From contig JAIUPT010000031.1 of the NCBI GenBank assembly GCA_022315425.1, positions 868,001 through 932,000 of the forward strand: DNA of 64,000 nucleotides, given 5' to 3'. This DNA comes from Pseudevernia furfuracea. Its lineage: Eukaryota; Ascomycota; Lecanoromycetes; Lecanorales; Parmeliaceae. Shown here piece after piece: positions 24,903 to 36,098 of the stretch; the first letter of the stretch is position 1, and each line of letters begins with the position of its first letter. Both the position numbers and the translations under genes were made by a program. The notes under the pieces are model-generated. The model had not been told where the DNA came from. It saw only the letters and a list, made by a program, of their open reading frames with translations, and ran no database searches.

Positions 24903-25403
24903 ATGTATCTTCTATTCACCGCCCTTCCTCTCATCTTGGCGGCGCTATCCGTGCCTGCCGCCGCATCTAATTCGACAAACGCGAATACTCCCCTTACGAT
25001 AACACTCTCCGGGTCGTATACCTGTACTGCTGGCCACATCGTCTTCGGGCCATTGAGCAATGACAAGCCATTCCGTACCGGCAATGAGACAATGCACTCC
25101 TTCAGTCTCAGCCGTTGGCTGCAACCCGACGAAATCCTCAGTTTTGCCAGACCAGCCGCGACTGCGTTTGGGGAGCCTCCGCTAATTTCCCCTCCACTCG
25201 CTGAGTGCTCGTATACTCTCGGCGCGCTCTCGCGAAACACGGATAATTGGCTTGCGGTAAACGGTGACAACAACTGCTGGCAGCTACCGGGGGACACCAT
25301 GTGTGTCATGGTATCAAAGAATGCGTCGATCGGGTCTGAGCCAGGTACAACCCCCAGCAGCTCTTCCGCCGCCGCCGCCGCTGCTGCTACAACTGCACAT
25401 TGA
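24903..25403 (+). CDS. small secreted protein
   Basis: 166-residue protein opening with a clear signal peptide (MYLLFTALPLILAALSVPAA) followed by a mature part with N-glycosylation sequons (NST, NET, NAS) and five cysteines, among them those in GSYTCTAG, AECSYTL and CWQLPGDTMC. It ends in a Ser then Ala run and TTAH. No introns needed. ATG 24903 is preferred over an in-frame ATG at 24858 because it directly starts the signal peptide. Family not recognised. Size, secretion and cysteines fit an effector-like or cell-surface protein, which is inference. Confidence 0.65.
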   Translation: MYLLFTALPLILAALSVPAAASNSTNANTPLTITLSGSYTCTAGHIVFGPLSNDKPFRTGNETMHSFSLSRWLQPDEILSFARPAATAFGEPPLISPPLAECSYTLGALSRNTDNWLAVNGDNNCWQLPGDTMCVMVSKNASIGSEPGTTPSSSSAAAAAAATTAH

Positions 25404-26540
25404 GGTAGGCTGTGCGGATTAAAGGTAGGTCGTGGCATTGGGACTTTGCGATGAAGCAGAAGTCAAAGGTCAGTAAGGCGTTCAGGGAGTCATTTGTTCT
25501 GCGAGATCTTGTTTGGATCATTAATGGGTTGGAGGTTGTTTTTGAGGGATACGGTGGGGGTGGCTACGTTCTTAGTTTCGCTAGCAAATGTCCAAACACG
25601 TACAGCATAATGACCCTTGCCTCTTCACTGCTTGAGACTTGACACCTCATCCTCGGGCCCAGCATCCAATGCCGGTACCCATCTTTGGAATTCCCAATTA
25701 TCGCAGTAGCTGATGGATAGACCGTCTCGTCGAGATTCGAAGGCGGTTACATACCCGTAACAGGCGCTACCTGATGGTTTGAAGACTCTTGCTTGCTAAC
25801 GCCGCATGTTCTGCTCCGAACTGTCATCATCATCTGCCTTTTGAACACCAGCGTCTGGCAGCTATCTAACCCACGATCATCACCATCTGGTCTCGCGCAA
25901 GACCCAGCAAGACCAGCGCATCTGCTCTCCACGCTTCCCACGTCTCGCCATTGAAGCCTCCTGTCATCGCCCCCCTTTTGACAAATCCGCCCAATGAAGG
26001 CCCATACCGTTCGGCCTCTCACCCCATTTGGCAAAGTGGAACATCGGACTTTGTTTTCTTCTTTTCACTCATAGCCTTCCTGTGAAGATTGTGGATGGTT
26101 TCTTTTGAGAAAGGGGTTTTTATAGACTGAAGAGTGTGGTGGGGTGGATCCCTCTCGGCATGAGACAGATTGTGGAGGTACATTATTACTCCCAAAGTGC
26201 TCGGCTTGATCCACGTCGACAATTTATATCCCTCGAAAATTCGTACGCCCTTTCAGCCCCCGTTTCCTGCTCTTATCAAAATCAAAAAAGGTTGCTTTGT
26301 CTCGCATTGTTGATGATCGGCTAAAACTCGTCAGGGGCCCTCCGGGATCCAAAGTGGCCCATTGCTTGCTCTGAGCATATCTAGAGAGCCGAATTACGCC
26401 ATCAGAGTTCGACAAAACCCCGGCTCAGATCTAGCCCATTTTGGATAACCTAAATCCACCTGGTTGATGAAAAGAGTTTGCCGGAAGCACAGGGGATGCG
26501 TCGTTGGGTTGAGTGAACTGAAAGCCTCACGGACATCAAC
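25404..26540. other. long intergenic region
   Basis: No supported gene. Open frames on both strands (for example 25747..26034 and 26019..26222, minus) carry no recognised motif. Confidence 0.4.
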
Positions 26541-27064
26541 TTGCCGCTGGCCGCTGCTGGCGGAAGAGTCTCGACCACCCTGGTAAAGAAAGACGTGTTG
26601 CAACATACCGCAATGCTGGGAGGAGAGGGATCCGGGTCGTCGGGCGGTGCCACATCTGGCGGTAGTGCTGGCTCGTCGGGCTCGTTCGGGTTCATCTGGC
26701 TTTTTCTGGCTCCTTCGGTTCGCGGGGCTCATCCGGTTCAGGCTCCTCGGGCTCAAGCCCTGGCTCTTCGGGCTCTGGTTCAGGATCGGGCTCATCCGGT
26801 TCTGACTCAACGAACCCTGGCTCGCCAGGCGCCGGTGCAGCTGGCAGAGGTGCGTCAGGGGGCGATGGTACAGCCTGTCCCAGTGGTATCGGTGGAGTGT
26901 CGGACAGCGAAGCGAGTTCTGCGGCGTCGGACTACATCACCATCCTTCGCTGTGATCCTGGCATTGGTGTTGGGGATTATGCTTCTGAATATGTGGAGGA
27001 GATGATGGGAGAAGGGATGTCAAAGACAAAGGTTACTGGAAAAGGTTACATAGGAAAGCATTGA
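26541..27064 (+). pseudogene. Gly/Ser-rich sequence that changes frame, possible decayed surface protein
   Basis: A stretch with repeated GGCTC(G/A)TC-like units codes Gly/Ser repeats, but the repeat moves through all three plus frames: GSGSSGGATSGGSAGSSG in the frame of 26541, SGSSGF in the next, then SGSFGSRGSSGSGSSGSS and onward in the third, which stays open to TGA 27062..27064. The first frame ends with SPSFAVILALVLGIMLLNMW, a plausible membrane segment, at 27005. This looks like a Ser/Gly-rich extracellular protein with a membrane or GPI-type tail that has picked up small indels. Introns too short for the usual range would be needed to explain it otherwise. Confidence 0.35.
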
Positions 27065-27344
27065 TAGACGTTTTCCAATTTCGGTCAACCACGGGTTGAC
27101 TACGCACATATATGCTTGCCTGAAGCTTCTCCCATCGTATCGTCCGATTGAAACACAACATCTTCATCCGTAATGTTAAAATCTCCATCTTCAGAGGAGT
27201 GCATGAGCAGTACGAAGCTGCGTCGCCTGGAATGATTCCTGCAAGGAGTGTTTATCCGAGCACCTCACTGAGCGCTTCATGTCTCGACAATTCCATCAAA
27301 TCCCTGCGCAAGGCTGCGAAGCTTCACTATCCCCGAAGCCACCA
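27006..27344. other. intergenic region
   Basis: Spacer before the 3' end of the flavin oxidase gene; partly overlaps the third-frame tail of the Gly/Ser-rich sequence. Nothing else seen. Confidence 0.4.
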
Positions 27345-29265
27345 TCACCTAATAGGTGCGTAGAAATTGAATCTGCCTAGTGGATCGTATGCCTTCTTCA
27401 AATCCCGCAGTTTCTGCTGCCGCCACGGCTCGAAGCCGTAGAGCTCCTGTAGACTCTCATCTCCGTGCGCATAGTTAACGTAGGAATGCAACTCAGAGCT
27501 GCCGCTTTCAGCCTGCAGGATCTGCCTTACTTGCTTGCCGAATTTGATGGCCAGGGGGTCCAATGTAGCGTTTGGTGCGTAGACGATCAAGGGAGACCTA
27601 GACGACGATAGAGCCGGAAATTAGCTGAAGTGTTCTTTTTCCTTCCTTTTTTGGGGGGGCGTACAAAAGCATGTTGTCCTCGCGATGTGGAAATGCCGTA
27701 CTACTGGCTGAAATGTCTTTCACTCCTTTCGTAGAATAACCTTCGAAGAGGAAAATGGAGCGATTGAATGCGGGTATCTCTATGGTGATCGCGCTGAATG
27801 CATCAAAGACAGCGCGCTGAGTTTTGGGATCGTAGCTGTCGAGACTAATCGGGAATTGCATGTTAGTGAGACCATGCTGGCATGGCGGACCGTTGTTGTC
27901 GATACCAATCACAGCAGGAAGCTCGGGATAGGTGGCGACGCCCGATTGTACGACCTCCGGGCCTATGGAGTGGAAAGGGGCGGAATACTGTTTCTCGACT
28001 GATGCAGGGCCTTCATAGAGGATGAAAAAGACGATTACGGGCTGCGGAGGCGTTGTTCAGCAACTTCGAATGGGAGCAGGAGTCTGACTTACATTGGTAG
28101 AGTCGACGTCCGGCAATCGGGCAAAGAAAGAATAATTGAAGAGCTTTATCTGTTGCGCGCCGGCTTTTGTGAGAGCATTGATTTGCGCGTACAATGCCTC
28201 GACCTTATCTGCGGCATATATGAAGCTTTCCCAAGCCCAGCTATTGTTGTAAGGAACGTCGTAAATCTTGTATATGAATTCCGTCACGATGCCGAAATTA
28301 TGTCCGGCACCTCGAATAGCCCAGAACAAATCTGGGTTGGAAGTTAAGGATGCTGTAACAACCGTGCCATTGCCGAGGACCATCCGTGCTTCGATTAAGT
28401 TATCTGCAATCAGACCATAGCGACTACGATGATTTCGGAGTCAGCATTTATTCTTGAAGGAAAAAGCCCGAGCGTCGAGAAAACCAGAATGTATGTCAAG
28501 AGCCTTTTGCTTCCAAACATGTTGTGCATCCCGAGAGTAGTCCGGAATGGGAAGTGCTTGCTCCTAAAATGTACTCTACATACCCTTGAAGGAAGCCATG
28601 ACCGCCACCTAACATAGGGCCCACAAAACCCGTACATTCGCAAGCACCAGTAACTATCTCTGGTTAACTGACGCAGAATTTCAAGGACTCTCATGGTGAT
28701 TTGACTACCCGTCTGCTTTTTTGCCGCCCACAAAGCGTCTGTGACCTCCTTGGCTATCACGCCGCCCCCAATAGTAGCTGTCTGACCGTCTGAGGAGATT
28801 TGAACCGAATTCATCTGTCTCATCCATATTTCAATACCATGCTTTACAGATCCCAGACTTTCAGTTGCGCCATGTCCACCGGCTACCGCCAAGAAGGACG
28901 TGTTGTGATTGTTCGCATACTGGATCTTTGGAGGATTCAGAACTCGATCTTCAGCTTACTCAGAAGTGCACTTGGCTCACTGTCTGCTGGACATCGCTCT
29001 CAGTAGCCACCTCGACCACCACTGTGATGTTGGGAACCATGTGTTGTTGCCATCTGTCAGTAGCTCTTGCGAAATTTGCCGAGCCAGGTAGAAAGATTGC
29101 CGCATTCTGGGAAAGACGCGGTCCAAGGCCAGCTGCGACGCTGCTTCCTACTGGGATGACAATGTTGGATGTGAAGCCTGGGAGAAGGCCTGGGAGAAGG
29201 CCAACAGTGTACGAGGAGACAGAGCCAAGAGCCCAGGTTCCAAGTGTAGTGACGAATTCCATCAT
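27345..29265 (-). CDS. FAD-linked oxidoreductase, BBE type
   Basis: Berberine-bridge-enzyme-like flavin oxidase (FAD-binding PCMH fold plus BBE C-terminal motif), usually secreted and active on alcohols, sugars or secondary metabolites; substrate unknown. Six exons: complement(join(27345..27597,27665..28041,28093..28423,28584..28653,28709..28925,28981..29265)), 510 residues. Junctions rebuild DVQQTIQYANNHN, KQTVTGACECTGFVG, FLQGRYGLIADNL, DSTNPVIVFF and NMLLSPLIVYAP. The His of AVAGGHG and the Cys of GACECTG sit where bicovalent flavin attachment occurs. The BBE end is seen as YVNYAHGDESLQELYG and YDPLGRFNFYAPI. The introns are 51 to 160 bases. The start is uncertain: ATG 29265 lacks a classical signal peptide, so another upstream exon may exist. 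Confidence 0.9.
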
Positions 29266-30769
29266 GAGTCGACTCAAAGACGTTGAGGTGGGTAATCGCC
29301 TAGAGGTGAAATTGCGCACCAATATCCATACGAGTAAATCATGTTGTCTCTCGTCTTGTGCTAGCCGTTTCCCGTTGGAATTAGGGTAGGATTCCTTCTT
29401 TTCTTTTTCCATTTCGTCATCGTACTTATGCGAGATGCTTATTGTATGAGTACTCGTAGCTGTTGGAAATACAAGGGCATCTGCGCTGACGAGACCTGGC
29501 TGTCGACCACCCACCCACCCACCCACCAACCAGAAAAAATGGCACCGCGAAAAAGGAGAAAACCAGAAAATAAACAAAAAAACAAAAAACAAAAAATAAA
29601 AAACATACAGCAGCTAGTATTCGCTGGTCGTCACCGACCCAACTACTAATTAGCCGATCTGAGGCTTATCTTTGGCTGAGCGGACGGGAAGCCGAGTTTT
29701 CAACAGTCTGTGGCCGTATGTGGAGAATATGCTTCTAAAATAACATATTAAATAAAAATTTTTACTCCGTAATTGAAAGCAGGTAGCCTTCCGCTATCGA
29801 GCCTTAACGCTTACTTTCACTATTGTAGCAGCTGAAAATGAAAAGAAGGAAGAGATGAGGCTCGGATCGGGATTGTATCGTGCGAAGAGAGGAAGCGACT
29901 CTGGCCTTTGCATAACTATATGTTCTATCTCTTCGAAGGGGCTTTTTTTTTTTTTTTGAGTACCCCGAAGAATGCCCTCCCGAAGAGTGCCCCCCGAAGA
30001 GTGCCCCCGAAAGAGTACCCTCTAAAGACTGCTTTTAGAATGATACCCCTAAAAAGTATCCTTTGAAAAAACTGAAATTTGGTTTTTGAAATTTGGTCGT
30101 CGTTTTTGTCCTATCTGCACGGATTTCAAAACCCGCAGGACACAAAACCTCGATTGGGTTAAGTCTTTATTTTGACAAAAATGGCCTAGCGCCATATCTT
30201 GCACCACCAACCGTTAAAAATCCTCAACAACGTAAGTCATATTGCTTTGACGATTACTATAGCCTCGTGAGCGAAAACTCGACAAGTGTTTTGTTGGTGG
30301 TCAACTTATGCCCGTCGCATGACCTTTGCAAATCGCCTGCCACTTTCTACGTCGCCTACTCTACTGTCCTGGAACTGCGGCACCTTATACTGCCCGATTC
30401 AACATCGTGTTCAACATCACTCAGAGCGCCTGCAAAAGTCATGCAATCTTCTTACAACCGCAGTTCTTGTGCTCAGTCTTTCTGGCTATGAAGGGGAAGC
30501 GACATTGAAGCCAAAACACGCTCACCAGTTCTTAACAATGTTTCCATCGATTTGGCAAACAACATGTGTGCAATAGCATCGCCGTCGGTTGGTCTTACAT
30601 TATTGCGGCTTGGAACTGTCTTAGGTTGATTGCGATGCGTTTTATTTCCATTCATCAGTGTCTCTAAGCATATTAAGTTTATTCGTCGATATTAAACACT
30701 TTCCTCTACTCAGCTTTCATGCCCCATTACTCCACAAACCTATCATTCATTACAACTAGAAAGATCGCT
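29266..30769. other. long AT-rich intergenic region
   Basis: Contains a CCCA tandem run near 29509..29533, a 15-base T run (29943..29957) and the decaying tandem repeat listed separately. Open frames such as 30093..30491 have no recognised motif. No supported gene. Confidence 0.45.
29956..30040 (+). repeat. degenerate short tandem repeat
   Basis: After a T run come about five imperfect units of 12 to 15 bases around the core GAGTGCCCCCGAA (GAGTACCCCGAA, GAATGCCCTCCCGAA, GAGTGCCCCCCGAA, GAGTGCCCCCGAAA, GAGTACCCTCTAAA). Units decay to the right. No function seen. Confidence 0.6.
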
Positions 30770-31267
30770 ATGCATCTCATCCTCTTTTCCCTTCTCTTCG
30801 CTCCCCTCCAACTTCTCGCAGCACCCGCCCCTGTCCCACACCTCGGACCGCGCGACGCGGTCTCGTCAGCACCCACACCATTTGGTGTCCAATGCGAAGT
30901 CTCCACCACACCCAACCCATGGGCCAGCGCCGACCTCGCAGGAAAACGCAAACGCTCCTTGTCCTCAGCCCCCACCGCCAAATCCTCGTCTCCTGCAGTC
31001 CTACCCCGCCAAAGCTCCGACGTCAACAGTAGTAGCGAACGTACCCAAGTAGCCACCCTCAACTTCACCAACTTGGACTCCTTGGGGGCGAGTACGCCGC
31101 AGATCGAGCTCTTTGATGGAAGCGAGTACCATCTCAGCGTCGGATCAAATGCAGTGGTCAAGCCACTGGCGTTTTTGGCAGAAAGCCGGGCCGGGAGAGT
31201 GCATTATTTTCTACCAAGAGTGATCCGATTCTCTTGGCCTAAACTCACCCTGGACAGGGTGAACTGA
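30770..31267 (+). CDS. small secreted protein, hypothetical
   Basis: 165-residue frame with a good signal peptide (MHLILFSLLFAPLQLLAAPA) and a mature part rich in Ser, Pro and Ala with a basic site (GKRKRSL) that could be cut by a Kex2-type protease. A more ordered section follows (VATLNFTNLDSLG, IELFDGSEYHLSVG). ATG 30770 is preferred over in-frame 30719 since it starts the signal peptide. The end is doubtful: from about 31240 another frame reads GQGELTVRALKSILRMY up to a stop, so the true 3' end may involve an intron or a frameshift. No family recognised. Confidence 0.5.
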   Translation: MHLILFSLLFAPLQLLAAPAPVPHLGPRDAVSSAPTPFGVQCEVSTTPNPWASADLAGKRKRSLSSAPTAKSSSPAVLPRQSSDVNSSSERTQVATLNFTNLDSLGASTPQIELFDGSEYHLSVGSNAVVKPLAFLAESRAGRVHYFLPRVIRFSWPKLTLDRVN

Positions 31268-31705
31268 CTGTGCGTGCTTTGAAGTCGATTTTGAGGATGT
31301 ACCGGCTGGTGGTGCGGAAGGACAAGTTGGCCTATGGCTGCTGATCACATCCTCGTGAGGTCCGAGTATGCTGTAGAAAAGGACAAGGGTCGATACTTCG
31401 ACTAGTTTGTGTTGGAACCAGGGTGCATGACTAATCAGCGCGCTTCAACGTGTTATGTTATTCATTTGTTCTATTATCTCTCGAGTGCACGAAGAAGTTG
31501 TTCCATGCGACTTGCGCAGAGTGTTTCACTGTTTCGAGCGCTTCACTTCGCTTAAAGCGGCTTGGATACGTTACTCAATTATCGGCAGTGTGTAGTCTTG
31601 AACGGGATATGCGGCTATTACATTTCCCGAACGTTGCATTCATTGTTGACTGTCGGATGCGCAGACTCCTCATCAACGTTCAATGCATCGATCAATGCCT
31701 TCTTC
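31268..31705. other. intergenic region
   Basis: Between two small secreted-protein genes on the same strand. No gene recognised. Confidence 0.4.
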
Positions 31706-32254
31706 ATGATTCCTTACCTGTTTCTATCATTCGCAGCCTCCACAATAGCCACCAACTCATCAAGACCTCTCCATGTCCCTATCTACGCGACTCGTTGTGT
31801 CCCAACACCATCAGAGCCCTATATCGCCCACTTTCACAACCCCTTAGCACTAGACTGCCTGAACATTGCTACCTTTATCCTCGCTACCACCCCCAACCAC
31901 GCCGATCCCATCCAAATCTCGGACGATGCCGCTGTTGGGCAAATTCAACTGCCGTGGTCTCGGGAAAGCGGCACCTGTCAGATTAAACTAGAAATTGCCG
32001 GGACGAAGGGGCGGTATACTGCGTCCTTTGATGAGATCTTGAGGGCCATGCTGGGAGTGGTTGGCAGTTGTCTGTTGAATAATAGGCCATTGGCGGAGCA
32101 GTGGGGGGGGTCTGCAACGTTTGGCTTCAATGGTAATATAGCGATACTACTTTTGGGGACACCAAAGGTTGGGGAGGCCGGAGGAGCTTTGGGAAATGAG
32201 ACACTTGCGTTGGGCCACTTTGATTCACTGGTTGAGGACCTTGCACAGAGCTGA
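31706..32254 (+). CDS. small secreted protein with four cysteines
   Basis: 182-residue protein with signal peptide MIPYLFLSFAASTIATNSS. The mature part has four cysteines (TRCVPT, LDCLNIA, SGTCQIKLE, GSCLLNNRP), spaced as in a group of small secreted proteins common in filamentous ascomycetes where GTC.I introduces a strand and an aromatic or Gly-rich GGSATFGFNG follows the last Cys. Two disulfides are likely. No enzyme motif. ATG 31706 chosen over in-frame 31562 because the longer N-terminus has no secretion signal. Role unknown. Confidence 0.65.
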   Translation: MIPYLFLSFAASTIATNSSRPLHVPIYATRCVPTPSEPYIAHFHNPLALDCLNIATFILATTPNHADPIQISDDAAVGQIQLPWSRESGTCQIKLEIAGTKGRYTASFDEILRAMLGVVGSCLLNNRPLAEQWGGSATFGFNGNIAILLLGTPKVGEAGGALGNETLALGHFDSLVEDLAQS

Positions 32255-32408
32255 TGGTTATAGTAGTAGCAATTCTTGGAAGCTGTGAAATGAAGAAGAC
32301 CATACTCGGAGTCTGAATCCCAAAAGTGAGACGTCGCAAATTGATCGAGTCACATCCGGGAGCCTGTTTTCATGAACTACTATCTCGTCTTCAGGTTTGC
32401 CGCGCTGA

Positions 32409-32865
32409 CTATGCTGCCACCAATTCTCTCTTTAGATGATACTGAAATGGATACCTGTACTCTGCAGCCTGCTCAATTCCGTCTAGCGACCATGGTACGG
32501 CATATACCAGGGTCCAAAGCGGATACTTGTGAGAAGCTTTTCTGAAGGTGACAAGATACCTATTTTGGCGGAATCTGACAGCAGTCTCCACACGGAAGGG
32601 TACAAAGCTCTGGCCGCTGAAGATCTTTTCGACCATGAAATACACACCTCGAGCAGTTGGCTGGCAGAGTACCGTCTTCAGAAAATGAGCACTGCTTCAC
32701 ATCGCTGTAGATCTCGATTAGGCAGTCGCTGATCTCATCTGCATAGGATAAAGTGTAAGGCATGTCGTCCAAATCTATGCCAATTGCCTTTAAAGGCTCC
32801 AAAAGGTTCAAGGACTTGGTGTCATTAGGTGGAAGAAATACATTGCCCAGTCCATTGTAGGTCAA
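32409..32865 (-). CDS. hypothetical protein, model uncertain
   Basis: Two overlapping minus frames read like protein and may be exons of one gene. The first opens MTYNGLGNVFLPPNDT and continues through LLEPLKAIGIDLDDMPYTLS and CSFSEDGTLPANCSR. The second supplies SFVPFRVETAVRFRQ and ends KRELVAA at 32409. A junction near 32645 (GTGTGT donor, CAG or AAG acceptor) would need a very short intron, so the linkage may instead be a frameshift. No family recognised. The upstream start is also open. Confidence 0.3.
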
Positions 32866-33950
32866 AGGATTGAGTAAGGTAGATCACAAGTCGGAAGTCA
32901 TTAGTGTAACGTTGTTGCTTGGCTCAAAGAGCGATATGCAATCGTTGTATACATTTAAACAATTAGTTATCGGGTATATTATGGTGCTCTCTTTCGTACT
33001 ACTCTGAAGCGTCGACGAATCTGTAGGAATGTATAACGGTTAGAGTCCCATTGAAGGCCAACCATGATTGTATAGTGGAACCAGCTAGTAATTTTGTTAT
33101 TCTTCGGGACGCCTTTCCACGGTGCCAAAGATGGATTAAGCCAGGCTGAAATGCTTCGGGCAATACAGAGTGAATACGAGAAGGACCAAATACAAGAGGC
33201 CTATCTAATTAAAAGAATTGGAATAAACCATATATCGCTTTTTCTTTATGATTTATGATTTGAAATTTAAATAAGTCGAAGAATAAAGGTGAGCGTTCTT
33301 ATACAATCGAGGTGCTGATTATCTTGGTAGTCTGCTGCATCACCCACGACCCTGTACCTCAAAAGCGGCATCCTCGGATGAGCACCACATTGAGCTGGGG
33401 GCAGATCTCTGTCTTCTTGCTCAATGTCAAGGCTTTTCTTGAGCTTCACACCTGTTTGTATCAAATGGTTCCTATTTCTTGTCAGCCATGGGTATCTTCA
33501 TAGGAGCGAGGCCAGTAGTAACACCAGTGGGTCACGATTGGACCGTTGAGAGTGAATTGTAGACCACTCCTGTCCCACGACTTCCAATCCTGCGTCCCGT
33601 TGACAAAGCTCTAATTAACAACGGCGCAGCACCATCTCGACACAACGTCCCTGCAATGTAATCTTCTTCACTTTCGCTTGCCGGCTAGAACTTCTTGTGG
33701 CAATAGCGTGCTTATGTCTTGGCATGCTATAACACGACCTCCGTCTCGGATTTCCAAGCATCTTCTATATGTCTTCCTACTCTACATCTTCATTCTCTCT
33801 ATCATTACTCCTCGACCATAATCTTCTATCTCACTACCCGTGAATGAGAAAACACGATCTTTGCTGGCTGAACATTCCCCTTTGCAGAGCATCGTATGGT
33901 CACACAAAGTCACCTTTACCATTGACATACTGTCTTCGACGACCGCCAGT
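32866..33950. other. long intergenic region
   Basis: AT-rich, upstream of the acyltransferase gene. No supported gene, RNA gene or repeat seen. Confidence 0.45.
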
Positions 33951-35424
33951 ATGGACAACATCAAAGGGTCCCTGGTATACCTCGCCACAAATCCTTGGAT
34001 ATATCTCGTCGCTTCCAGACCCATCTTTGCTGTTGGCGCAGGCTTTGCATCCCCAAACTCTTTTTTTCGAATCGCAGTATTCGCAATCCTTTCGACGTAC
34101 GCATGGCTTTGCTTATCTAAGTTCTCAGAGTACATCCAATCTACAGGTTTCGTTGCCATGGCAATCTCATCCACTATCATCAGTCTACCGCTGGTCTACT
34201 TCGATCGACTAATATACCGGAAATGGACCTATAAAGATCGCCAGGCCATTTTTAGGACGGCACATATCAAGGGTGCGAAAAACGATGCACAGAAGGCAGA
34301 CACCTTAGCTGACGACGAGGATGCCTTTAAATCTCGCTTCGCTTTTGGACAAGAGGTTGCGGGGACCGTCCGAGGACCAGGCATGTCTTGGGAAGTTAAG
34401 GGAATGCCACATTACTCCTCTGCGGACCCTCAATGGGTCCCTTCCCCTATCGTTTTCATTGTATGGAAGTTAGCTATCATCATCTCATGCTTCTTTCTCA
34501 ACGACTACGTGGTCGATGCAAGGATGGCCTTGGACCATGACCTGATGCTGCCATCGCGTGTACCATTCTTTACCAGAAGCGGCGAGGTTACTCAAAATGA
34601 GGTTGTAACAAGATTGATTGTCGGCGTCAGCACTTGGTTGTCTGGATATTTTCTAATGCAGATATTCTTTGGCTGCCCAGCACTGATCGGTGTTTGCTTC
34701 AAACCGAGCGACGTAGCCCTGTGGCGTCCTGCCTTTGGCTCTATCCTGGATGCATATACTGTGAGAGGATTCTGGGGGTGAATTTATCGTCAAAGCTACT
34801 GTTTCCAGAAAGTACTAACTGCAGTGTCGTGCTAGGAAATTTTGGCATCAGAATATGCAGCTCAATATCATAGGACCAGCCCAATTCATAACATACGATG
34901 TATTACGCCTTCCACGGAAGGGGCTCATTCAGCGCTACACGTCCATTTTCTTCGTTTTCTTCGCTTCCGGTGAGTTATCTTTTCCGAGCTACTTCTGCCT
35001 GATTCGTGCAGCATTTTGAGCCGCAAGACCTGTCACAGGAGTGCAACACTGCCGGGACCTGTCTCACGACTCATATCCGATCACAAAAGAGACATGCTGA
35101 CTCCGAATTCATTGAGGCTGCTTCCATGTAATATCAGACCTCGGCGGGAGTATCCCTCCAAGTCAGTCAGGTGCACTACGATTTTTCACTACGCAAGCGC
35201 TCGGTATCATGCTTGAGGATGGAGTACAGGAGATCTATCGGCGCATCCGTGGAGGTACAAAACCTGCTCTATGGTCCAGAGTCGTGGGCTATGTTTGGGT
35301 ATTAGTATTTTTGTCCTGGTCCACAGCCGCGTGGCAGTATCCGCTGTTGTTGATTGCCAAAAAAGAGGATGCCGCTTTCAGGTTGAGTGCTTTTCGTTCG
35401 CTGGGTTCACCGAGGAATCCATGA
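33951..35424 (+). CDS. wax-synthase-like membrane acyltransferase
   Basis: Fungal membrane protein with a wax synthase/MBOAT-like domain, the group that includes TRI7-type acetyltransferases acting on terpenoids and related metabolites; here the substrate is unknown. Exons join(33951..34777,34836..34969,35117..35424), 422 residues. The conserved core appears only after splicing: AYTVRGFWGKFWHQNMQ, with the catalytic-type His, and FFASGCFHVISDLGG, followed by SGALRFFTTQALGIMLEDG. Intron 1 has a TACTAAC branch; intron 2 is 147 bases and ends in GAG with a CTGAC branch. Several membrane helices are visible (VFIVWKLAIIISCFFLN, GYVWVLVFLSWS). Without splicing, an apparent stop lies directly after GFWG. 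Confidence 0.87.
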
Positions 35425-36098
35425 GCTTGCAGGAGGGAGCTGATTCGTGCACACCACTGTAATATATTTACTACATGAGTGTATACTAATGATACTGCAA
35501 TGCAAACCTCATTACGACTTCATTGGGTCCCTGACATAGAGAAACCTTATGAAGCCCATAACGAAAGCACGAATGAATGTAAAAGCACGGACGTGAATTT
35601 GGGGCTCGGTAAGCGCGCCGAAGCGGAGCACCTCGCAGCAAATAGAGTACATTCATTGAGCGACATCAACGCTGTCAACGACATCAAACGCAAGGTATCA
35701 GGTAAAAAACAATTATCAGAAGGCCCGACTCACAATGCACCGCTTATTATTGCTTGTACAAAGCGAACCTCTTTTTAGCTTCACGGAGTTGCCGAGGTCA
35801 GAAATGCAACGTCTCCGCCGGGCTAGGAAAGAGGCGTCAAAAGCTCCTACTTCTCTCAACGCCATTGTCATCTCCACCCCTCCCTTTCCTCAATTGCTTT
35901 ACCCTCCAAGCCTCAATCTGCTGGCTATCCATTGCGCTTTTCTCTTCTCCGCTATAACGCATGCATTGATGAGATGCGAACGACAGACTGTCCAAGCCCA
36001 TTAACACTCCAAGTTGATGGTGTAATGCAGATACACAGCCTTCCATTCTTCTTTGATCAGCTCTAAGAAACGGCAATAGATAATCGTCACCTAACAAT
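35425..36098. other. intergenic region
   Basis: Between the acyltransferase and the acyl-CoA ligase, same strand. The open frame 35479..35778 (plus) has no recognised motif. Confidence 0.45.

Noticed and set aside
29509..29533. CCCA repeat as a telomere-like tract
   Set aside because: The unit is not the fungal telomere repeat and the run is short; simple sequence only.
35479..35778. Plus frame of 99 codons between acyltransferase and ligase
   Set aside because: No motif, no signal peptide and no splice support.
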